Shown here piece by piece: positions 5,070 to 10,235 of a stretch of DNA of 10,235 bases; position 1 is the stretch's first letter; each line of letters begins with the position of its first letter. The position numbers and the translations under genes were made by a program. Source of the DNA: Acidobacteriota bacterium (GTDB lineage: Bacteria > Acidobacteriota > Terriglobia > Acidiferrales > UBA7541); the NCBI GenBank assembly GCA_003224515.1, contig QHZC01000492.1, positions 1,359 through 11,593 on the forward strand. The letters run 5' to 3'. Below the pieces are notes generated by a model, which saw nothing but the letters and a program-made list of their open reading frames with translations, did no database searches and had not been told where the DNA came from.

Positions 5070-7597
5070 TCCACAACCAGGGCAAACTCGACGCGTTTGC
5101 GCATGGGATCGATCCGTTCGGCGCGCACGCGCACCTTGTCCCCGAGGTGCCATTCGAGCTGGCGTGCTTTTGCGCCGCCGCTACGGCGAGCGCCGGAGGC
5201 TCCACGGCCGCGGCCACCCGGCAAGGCGACGATGGCGTGATCGCGCTCGCGAAGCAGGCATCGCGCGCCGACGAATTCCTCCAGCGCCCCGATGGGAAGA
5301 AGGCCTTCGACGAAGACCTCGAAAAGTTCTACAAAACAGCCGTACTTCTGTACGGAAATGATCAGCCCGTCGTATTCCTCGCCGAGATGCTCCTCCATGA
5401 ATTGGGCGGTTTTCCAATCCATTAGTTCGCGCTCGGCGCCATTGGCGCGGCGCTCCGCTTCCGACGTCTCTGAAGCGATTTCATCGAGGTTCCTGCGCGA
5501 ATAGAGAGTGGATTCCGACCCTAGCGAAGCGGCGAGCTGCGTCTTCGAAGAGACCGAAACATCTTTCGGATGATCGAGGGCCCACTTCAGAATGCGATGA
5601 ACGATGAGGTCGGGATATCGCCGAATGGGCGAAGTGAAATGGGTGTATTCCTCGAAGCCAAGGGCGAAATGGCCGAGAGGCTCGGCGGCGTAGCGGGCTT
5701 GTTTCAGGGAGCGCAGCATGAGGTAGGAGACGATACGCTCTTCAGGTTTGCCAACGACCTTTCGAATCAAGCGCTGATAATGCTGTGGTGTGATGCGCAG
5801 CTCGACGCCCGGGAGCGCCACCTTCATGCCTCGTTCACGGCCATGCCCGTAGGAGTCGGGCCGGCCGGCTTTCGCGGGTGCCGGGACGCGGCCATGGCGA
5901 ACGGCGACCTCGCGCTGGTGCAAGTCTTCAACGCCGAGTGAGTAACCAAAGGCGCGGGCCAGCTCTTCGAACTCGAGGACCTTGCGGGCGTCGGGCTTCT
6001 CATGAACGCGATGGAGCGAATCGATGCCGCGCTCGAGCAAATAGGAGGCGACGGCACGATTGGCGGCCAGCATGAACTCTTCAATAAGCCGGTGCGCGAT
6101 ATTTCGCTCGCTGCGCGTGATGTTGGTCATGCGCTGCTCTTCGTCGAATTCGATGACCGGTTCGGGGAGATCGAAATCGATGGAGCCGTGCTCATTGCGG
6201 CGAGCATTCAGAAGCAGTGCTAGTTCTTTCATGTCGCGGAAGCGGGGCGCCAGCTCCGCGTAGCGCGCCGTCATTTCGGCATCGCCTTCAAGAACTTTGT
6301 TGACGTTCGTATAGGTCATGCGCTCGGCGGAGCGAATGACGCCAGAAGTGCTGCGAGAAGCTTTCATGTGGCCGGCGGCGTTGAATTCCATGAGCGCGCT
6401 CATGACCAGGCGATCTTCGTGTGGCTTGAGCGAACACATGCCATTCGAAAGGGCTTCCGGGAGCATCGGGACGGCGCGATCGGGGAAGTAAACGGAGGTG
6501 CCACGGAGACGAGCCTCCCGGTCGAGAGCGCTTCCCGTCCGAACGTAGTGCGCTACATCGGCGATGTGGACTTGTAGGTGCCAGCCGCCGTCGGCGCGAT
6601 GTTCGACGAAGACGGCGTCGTCAAAATCGCGCGCGGTCTCTCCATCGATGGTGACGATCGGCAAGTGGCGAAAATCCTCGCGGCCGGCACGCTGGGTTTC
6701 ACTGACCGGCTTCGCGCCATGCTCCGCTTCATCCAGAACTTCGGCGGAGAAAGAATAGGGGAGATGATGCTTGCGGATGATAATCTCGGTGTCCACGCCG
6801 AGATCGCCGGGACGGCCGAGAATCTCGATGACGCGCCCGGTCGGCGATGTGCCTCCGTGCGGATAGCGCAGCAACTCCACGTTCACGACGGCCCCGTCCA
6901 GTTCATCCAGCCGCGGGATGCGCCTCGATCGGATGCTGGTTTCGTCCGCGCCGCTGAAGCCCAGCTTCTTCCACAGCCCGGGGGTCAGTTCGTGGCCGCG
7001 CGGAATCTCCACCTGGTGTTGGATTCGAACATCGTAAGGCAGCACCACATTTTGGCGTGTGCCGTAGCGAAACAAACCGACTACCGTCGGATGGGCCCGG
7101 TCCAGGATTCGAATAATGCGGCCTTCAGCACGCTGCGCCCCTGTGACGCCGCCCAAACGCTGGATCTTTGCCAGAACGTGGTCGCCGTGCATGGCGTCTT
7201 CGATGGCATCCGGAGGGATGAAGACATCGCCGTCGAGCTGCGGCATCGGCGAATCCGGGACCACGAAGCCATAGCCGTCGTGGTGGAGGACCAGACGTCC
7301 CTTTACTTCGTGGCGATCCTCGAGCGCGGGAGATTGGGGATGCCGCATGGCGTCCTCGCGCGGCTGTTGGCGGGGCGCCTCCTGTTCAGACTTGCGATTC
7401 GGGAGCCGGTACCGTCCGCCTGGTAATTCCTCGATGGCGCGGCGCTTTTTGAGCTTTGAAAGCATCTTGAACAGCGGGCGATTGTCGGCTTTTTTCAGAT
7501 GGAGTCCCTCGGCGATCTCGCTCGTGGACGCGGGTACGCTCCTAACTTGCAGAAAACGCAATATGTTATCGGGGCTGAGGTGTGAGGTTCGTGGCAT
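5063..7597 (-). CDS. rnr: Ribonuclease R (3'-to-5' exoribonuclease)
   Basis: An 844-residue RNB-family exonuclease that degrades structured RNA from the 3' end (rRNA and mRNA decay, quality control of stalled mRNAs) in the cytosol. Order: winged-helix domain (about 8-65), cold-shock domains (about 97-150 and 165-280), the RNB catalytic domain from about 312 with IDGETARDFDDAV (Asp 318, 324, 326, 327 bind the metals), NGMCSLKP (385-392), HFTSPIRRYPDLIVHR (653-668), and a C-terminal S1 domain (about 741-842). Two oddities: a basic, Gly-rich stretch at about 563-592 inside RNB, and a Gly/Arg/Ala-rich insert (about 793-812) inside S1. The ATG at 7597 has no strong ribosome-binding site. The leader upstream contains hairpins and a TATAAT box. 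Confidence 0.96.
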   Translation of the reverse strand: MPRTSHLSPDNILRFLQVRSVPASTSEIAEGLHLKKADNRPLFKMLSKLKKRRAIEELPGGRYRLPNRKSEQEAPRQQPREDAMRHPQSPALEDRHEVKGRLVLHHDGYGFVVPDSPMPQLDGDVFIPPDAIEDAMHGDHVLAKIQRLGGVTGAQRAEGRIIRILDRAHPTVVGLFRYGTRQNVVLPYDVRIQHQVEIPRGHELTPGLWKKLGFSGADETSIRSRRIPRLDELDGAVVNVELLRYPHGGTSPTGRVIEILGRPGDLGVDTEIIIRKHHLPYSFSAEVLDEAEHGAKPVSETQRAGREDFRHLPIVTIDGETARDFDDAVFVEHRADGGWHLQVHIADVAHYVRTGSALDREARLRGTSVYFPDRAVPMLPEALSNGMCSLKPHEDRLVMSALMEFNAAGHMKASRSTSGVIRSAERMTYTNVNKVLEGDAEMTARYAELAPRFRDMKELALLLNARRNEHGSIDFDLPEPVIEFDEEQRMTNITRSERNIAHRLIEEFMLAANRAVASYLLERGIDSLHRVHEKPDARKVLEFEELARAFGYSLGVEDLHQREVAVRHGRVPAPAKAGRPDSYGHGRERGMKVALPGVELRITPQHYQRLIRKVVGKPEERIVSYLMLRSLKQARYAAEPLGHFALGFEEYTHFTSPIRRYPDLIVHRILKWALDHPKDVSVSSKTQLAASLGSESTLYSRRNLDEIASETSEAERRANGAERELMDWKTAQFMEEHLGEEYDGLIISVQKYGCFVELFEVFVEGLLPIGALEEFVGARCLLRERDHAIVALPGGRGRGASGARRSGGAKARQLEWHLGDKVRVRAERIDPMRKRVEFALVVEN

Positions 7598-7633
7598 AGG
7601 CGTCGCACCAGGCGGCAGGCGCTGATTTCCATC

Positions 7634-7685
7634 GTGATTTTAGTCACTTTTTTGGGTTTCTCCGGAACTTTTTTCAGGTTTCCGG
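7634..7685 (-). promoter_or_regulatory. Structured 5' leader of rnr
   Basis: On the minus strand this leader has CCGGAA/TTCCGG (7685-7680 with 7667-7662) around a 12-base A-rich loop, then GTGA/TCAC (7647-7644 with 7637-7634) around CTAAAA. Both are between the putative -10 box and the rnr start, so they would be in the mRNA leader. The stems are short; the pairing is visible but its role is not known. Confidence 0.35.
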
Positions 7686-7686
7686 G

Positions 7687-7692
7687 ATTATA
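7687..7692 (-). promoter_or_regulatory. Perfect TATAAT -10 box for rnr
   Basis: The minus strand reads CCTATATAATCCC, with a perfect -10 hexamer at 7692-7687 about 90 bases before the rnr start. No good -35 hexamer is present at 16-18 bases spacing (7709-7716 read CCGGTC-like), and there is no TGn extension, so the promoter is plausible rather than proven. Confidence 0.45.
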
Positions 7693-7711
7693 TAGGCAGG
7701 CCAACACACGA

Positions 7712-7742
7712 CCGGCTAGTCGCCCTCCGTCAGACTGGCCGG
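7712..7742. repeat. Inverted repeat in the rtcB-rnr gap
   Basis: CCGGCTAGTC (7712-7721) and GACTGGCCGG (7733-7742) pair over 10 positions, with nine Watson-Crick pairs and one G-T, around an 11-base loop. It lies between the rtcB terminator hairpin and the rnr -10 box, where the rnr -35 region should be. It may be part of a multi-stem terminator or a protein-binding palindrome. Confidence 0.5.
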
Positions 7743-7743
7743 A

Positions 7744-7794
7744 TTCCCCGAGAGGGGAAAGAAGGGAGGCGGGACGACCTGGCCTGCCTCCCTT
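7744..7794 (-). terminator. Terminator hairpins downstream of rtcB
   Basis: AAGGGAGGC (7762-7770) and GCCTCCCTT (7786-7794) form a 9-bp GC-rich stem with a 15-base loop, directly behind the rtcB stop. On the minus strand it is followed by CTTTCC, a short T-run; on the plus strand TTTT (7793-7796) follows, so it could work in both directions. A second perfect hairpin, TTCCCC/GGGGAA with a 4-base GAGA loop (7744-7759), comes right after it in the rtcB direction. Confidence 0.7.
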
Positions 7795-7812
7795 TTCATC
7801 TTGCTTCCCGGG

Positions 7813-9045
7813 TCAACCCTTCACACAAACGACCTGGCGGAGGGTGTGGACGATTTCCACGAGATCGCTCTGCGCGGCCATCACTGCCTCAATCGGCTTG
7901 TAAGCCGCCGGCGTTTCGTCGATGACGTCAGCATCCTTGCGACACTCCACGCCCGCAGTCATTCGCTTGTGGTCTTCCACGCTGAAACGGCGCTTCGCTT
8001 CCGTACGGGACATCGCCCTTCCGGCGCCGTGGCTGCAGCTCATGAAGCTCTCTAGGTTGCCCTTGCCACGAACGATGTAGGAACGCGCCCCCATGCTCCC
8101 GGGAATGATGGCCATATCGCCTTCGCTCGCCCGCACCGCTCCTTTACGAGTGACCAGAATGTTCTGGCCGTAGTGACGCTCGCGCGCCACGTAGTTGTGG
8201 TGGCAGTTGATGGCTTTCAACTCGGCGGCGAAGGGCCGTACCTCGCCGGAATCGCGGACCGCACCGACGACCTGTTCGATCATCAAGTGGCGGTTAGAGC
8301 GAGCGAAGTCTTGCGCCCATTCAACAGCTTCAACGTAGTCGTCGAAGTGCTCGGTGCCCTCCGAGAGATACGCCAGGTCCTGGTCCGGCAGGTTGATGAA
8401 GAACTTCTGCATGTCCTTGCGTGCGACCTCGATGAAGTAGCTTCCCATGCGGTTCCCGACTCCACGAGAACCGCTATGCAGCATCAACCAGACATTTTCT
8501 GCTTCATCGAGACACACTTCGATGAAGTGGTTGCCGGTGCCCAGTGTGCCGAGGTGATTTGAGTGGTTGCCGCGATCGAGCTTCGGGTGCTTTTCCAAAA
8601 TGGCGTCATAACGCGGCTTGAGCGCCTGCCACACTTCGCTATTGCGCGCAGGAATTTCCTGCCAGGCCCCCACGTCGCCGCGGCCGCCGTGATTCGTGCG
8701 GCCATGCGGAACCGCCTTTTCGATCGCGCTGCGGATCCCCTTCAAGTTGTCCGGAAGATCGCGGGCGTTCAGGTCCGTCTCGACGGCCATCATGCCGCAG
8801 CCGATGTCCACGCCCACGGCTGCAGGAATGATCGCGCCCTTGGTGGGAATGACGCTGCCGACGGTCGCGCCGATGCCCCAGTGCACGTCCGGCATGGCCG
8901 CGACCCACTTAAATATGAAGGGAAGCTGCGCGACGTTCAGGAGTTGCTTGCGGGCTTGCTCTTCGAGGGCAACGCCCTTGGTCCAGGCCTTAACGGGCAC
9001 CCCGTTTTCTATCGTTAGGACGTTGTAGTTGGCTTCCTCAGGCAT
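7813..9045 (-). CDS. rtcB: RNA-splicing ligase RtcB
   Basis: A 410-residue GTP- and Mn2+-dependent ligase that joins RNA 3'-phosphate (or 2',3'-cyclic phosphate) ends to 5'-OH ends; in bacteria it serves RNA repair. Visible motifs: MPDVHWGIGATVGSV (51-65), VGVDIGCGM (77-85, metal ligand Cys83), GNHFIE (171-176), MLHSGSRGVGN (188-198, metal-binding His190), INCHHNY (279-285), and SCSHGAGRAMSR (336-347), where His339 is the residue guanylylated in the family. The C-terminal YKPIEAVMAAQSDLVEIVHTL is typical. Length is that of the shorter bacterial RtcB type. The start ATG is 18 bases after the stop of the upstream membrane-protein gene, so the two are probably one transcript. No RtcA, RtcR or archease is present in the window. 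Confidence 0.96.
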   Translation of the reverse strand: MPEEANYNVLTIENGVPVKAWTKGVALEEQARKQLLNVAQLPFIFKWVAAMPDVHWGIGATVGSVIPTKGAIIPAAVGVDIGCGMMAVETDLNARDLPDNLKGIRSAIEKAVPHGRTNHGGRGDVGAWQEIPARNSEVWQALKPRYDAILEKHPKLDRGNHSNHLGTLGTGNHFIEVCLDEAENVWLMLHSGSRGVGNRMGSYFIEVARKDMQKFFINLPDQDLAYLSEGTEHFDDYVEAVEWAQDFARSNRHLMIEQVVGAVRDSGEVRPFAAELKAINCHHNYVARERHYGQNILVTRKGAVRASEGDMAIIPGSMGARSYIVRGKGNLESFMSCSHGAGRAMSRTEAKRRFSVEDHKRMTAGVECRKDADVIDETPAAYKPIEAVMAAQSDLVEIVHTLRQVVCVKG

Positions 9046-9063
9046 GAGAGCGTTTTGTCATTT

Positions 9064-9765
9064 TCATCGCCCCAGAGTACTCAGGAACGGGTAGTGGCTC
9101 GCCGCGCCCATGAAGAAAAGCATGGGGAAGGACAGCCAGAACGACGTACGCGCGGTGAGAAAATTCCAACGCATCAGACGCTCGGCTTCCGGCGGCATCG
9201 GTACACCTTGCTCTCCGCTGGTGCGCGCCCAGGCGATCAGCCGCTTGTGCACCCGCCACACCACGCCCCAGGTATTCAGCAGCATGACGAAACCGAATCC
9301 ACCGCCAACGCTGATGGCCAGGTGCGCATTCGAAACATGGGGCCCGCCATTCAAAGCGAGCACCAGCCAGGACGCTAGAATGACCACTACGGAAATCCCA
9401 ATCACGCGTACCCACGCCATATCAAGAATTCCTTTCACCGGAAGCTGCAGCGCATAAATGAACACATACGCGGCGAGCCACACCAGCAGCCACCACCCGA
9501 ACCACTTGCCAGTCAGCGAACGATCGCCTGCAAGTTTCGCATCTGCGGCCAGATGGATCGTGAAGTAGCGGATTCCCACGAGCACCGTTACCAGCGCCGA
9601 CGAGCGAAACCAGCCCATGGCGCCTGGCATCAGCTCGGGATAAATTTTGATTCGGAGCTTGGGATCACACTTTTTCATTGCCGGTGTTAGGACCAGAGCG
9701 GTGTCGAGGAAGGCGAAATGCGGCCGCCAGTCGGGAAAGGAAAGCGCCAGGAGATGCAAAAACAT
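9064..9765 (-). CDS. Multi-pass membrane protein, PuuD / urate-oxidase-N-domain-like
   Basis: A 233-residue protein with about five membrane segments: 56-72, 88-110, 117-138, 147-170 and 207-228. The C-terminal stretch NFLTARTSFWLSFPMLFFMG followed by AASHYP strongly resembles the end of the membrane domain of bacterial PuuD-type urate hydroxylases, and FLDTALVLTPAMKKCDPKLR resembles their first loop. It lacks the usual tryptophan/glycine-rich first helix and the cytochrome c domain seen in full-length PuuD, so catalytic activity on urate is doubtful; 'PuuD-like membrane protein' is all I would claim. The ATG at 9765 has GAGG 7 bases upstream. It sits between tRNA-Leu and rtcB, all on one strand, with no clear terminator between. 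Confidence 0.6.
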   Translation of the reverse strand: MFLHLLALSFPDWRPHFAFLDTALVLTPAMKKCDPKLRIKIYPELMPGAMGWFRSSALVTVLVGIRYFTIHLAADAKLAGDRSLTGKWFGWWLLVWLAAYVFIYALQLPVKGILDMAWVRVIGISVVVILASWLVLALNGGPHVSNAHLAISVGGGFGFVMLLNTWGVVWRVHKRLIAWARTSGEQGVPMPPEAERLMRWNFLTARTSFWLSFPMLFFMGAASHYPFLSTLGR

Positions 9766-9862
9766 AGCGACACCTCAGTTTTCTCAGTATCACTCTGCGG
9801 GAACAACGTAGCGGATTCGAGCGTGGGTCGTCAATTCGAATGCACCGGAAGAGCGGATAAGA

Positions 9863-9949
9863 TGGTGCCCGAGAGAGGACTCGAACCTCCACGACCTTGC
9901 GATCACTAGCTCCTGAAGCTAGCGCGTCTGCCAGTTCCGCCACTCGGGC
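9863..9949 (-). tRNA. tRNA-Leu (anticodon CAG)
   Basis: A complete class-II tRNA of 87 bases. The acceptor GCCCGAG (9949-9943) pairs with CTCGGGC (9873-9867), followed by A and an encoded CCA (9865-9863). The anticodon stem is CTAGC/GCTAG, with loop TTCAGGA (9917-9911) giving anticodon CAG for CUG codons. The long variable arm and a T-loop TTCGAGT are present. It has a promoter about 90 bases upstream and a PuuD-like gene about 97 bases downstream. Confidence 0.97.
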
Positions 9950-9962
9950 ACAAGCACGGGCT

Positions 9963-9983
9963 CACCCCGACGCGGCCGGGGTG
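9963..9983 (-). other. Hairpin in the tRNA-Leu leader
   Basis: CACCCCG (9963-9969) and CGGGGTG (9977-9983) form a perfect 7-bp stem with a 7-base loop, 13 bases before the mature tRNA 5' end. It could help 5' processing of the precursor, or be the terminator of a gene that once lay upstream; no T-tract is present. Confidence 0.4.
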
Positions 9984-10041
9984 ACGGCTCCCGATGTTGA
10001 CCTCGACGCAGTCAAGGTCACACATACATCGAAGCATTTTC

Positions 10042-10070
10042 ATTCTGCCCGCCAGTGCTGCCTTTGTCAA
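10042..10070 (-). promoter_or_regulatory. Sigma70-type promoter for tRNA-Leu
   Basis: On the minus strand a perfect -35 box TTGACA (10070-10065) is followed after exactly 17 bases by CAGAAT (10047-10042), which matches four of six -10 positions. Transcription would begin near 10035, about 85 bases before the tRNA. The IS630-type element ends only about 40 bases upstream of the -35 box. Confidence 0.6.
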
Positions 10071-10109
10071 CGCGACGAGAGTGCCGGCGATTGGGAGGGC
10101 CTGCGGACC

Positions 10110-10235
10110 TAGTGTAGTGCGTCATAAATAGAGACGTTTATTATTGGGCCGCGTCCTATACAATATGGAGGCGGCTTATGCGAATTGCACCCCCCGTTCA
10201 GCTAAGCGAGGAAGACCGCAGTCAACTTCAGGCGC
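10110..10235 (+). mobile_element. Left end of an IS630-family insertion sequence (cut by window edge)
   Basis: From the TA at 10110-10111 the sequence changes character: TAGTGTAGTGCGTCATAAAT looks like an IS terminus, followed by an AT-rich promoter-like stretch (TATACAAT at 10158-10165) and a transposase start. IS630 elements insert at TA and duplicate it, which fits the TA at the border. The right end is outside the window, so the terminal inverted repeat cannot be checked. Confidence 0.6.
10178..10235 (+). CDS. IS630-family transposase, N-terminal 19 codons (partial)
   Basis: The ATG at 10178 has GGAGG (10167-10171) 6 bases upstream. It opens MRIAPPVQLSEEDRSQLQA, which resembles the start of IS630-type transposases (a basic, proline-containing start, then L-[ST]-x-E-E/D-R-x-x-L, the first helix of the HTH domain). 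The frame is open to the window edge. Family is assigned from only 19 residues and the neighbouring element end. Confidence 0.65.
   Translation, partial: MRIAPPVQLSEEDRSQLQA

Noticed and set aside
6578..7426. Long plus-strand open frame of 282 codons
   Set aside because: It is the antisense shadow of the well-supported RNase R gene and has no motif of its own.
9805..9834. Separate promoter for the PuuD-like gene (TTGACG, TACGTT)
   Set aside because: The -35 is fair but the -10 matches only three positions, so it is too weak to list.
9665..9943. Minus-strand frame starting MAELADALASGASDRK
   Set aside because: This well-known false protein is the translation of tRNA-Leu itself, read through into the next gene.
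1..10235. CRISPR array or long tandem repeats
   Set aside because: No regularly spaced direct repeats were seen anywhere in the window.

Overview
The window carries ordinary housekeeping genes around one compact accessory cluster that looks like a ribosomally synthesised, post-translationally modified peptide (RiPP) locus. Moderately GC-rich DNA, frequent TTG/GTG starts, a TPR-type protein remnant and the overall gene style suggest a soil or sediment bacterium, perhaps Acidobacteriota. That placement is an impression from the protein sequences, not a computed result.

Layout. Bases 1-262 (minus) hold a decayed, frameshifted end of a TPR-repeat protein. Next on the minus strand is serC (263-1384, phosphoserine aminotransferase). 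After a roughly 350-base divergent intergenic region, five plus-strand genes follow: an HPr-kinase-like P-loop kinase (1733-2518), a PqqD-family peptide-binding protein (2515-2817), a radical SAM/SPASM enzyme (2814-4022), a 53-residue candidate precursor peptide (4035-4196) and, after a gap of about 300 bases, an S24/S26-type Ser-His peptidase (4493-5041). The first three genes overlap by 4 bases at each junction, and the ribosome-binding site of the peptide gene lies across the radical SAM stop codon.

Converging on the cluster, on the minus strand, is rnr (RNase R, 5063-7597). Behind it lie a hairpin-rich leader/terminator zone (7634-7794), rtcB (7813-9045, 3'-phosphate RNA ligase), a membrane protein with a PuuD/urate-oxidase-N-like C-terminus (9064-9765) and tRNA-Leu(CAG) (9863-9949) with a good sigma70-type promoter upstream. 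The right edge (from about 10110) is the left end of an IS630-type insertion sequence with the first 19 codons of its transposase.

How the cluster may work (inference). The peptide carries a lasso-like Tyr-x2-Pro-x-Val leader motif that PqqD-type proteins bind. The SPASM enzyme would modify the Cys/Gly/Pro-rich core. The peptidase could cut after an Ala-Leu-Ala motif just before Cys36. The HprK-like kinase, related to the lasso-peptide kinases that phosphorylate a C-terminal serine, could act on the C-terminal Ser53. No exporter is visible. This combination of a kinase, radical SAM chemistry and a Sec11-like peptidase around one short peptide is the most interesting thing in the window.
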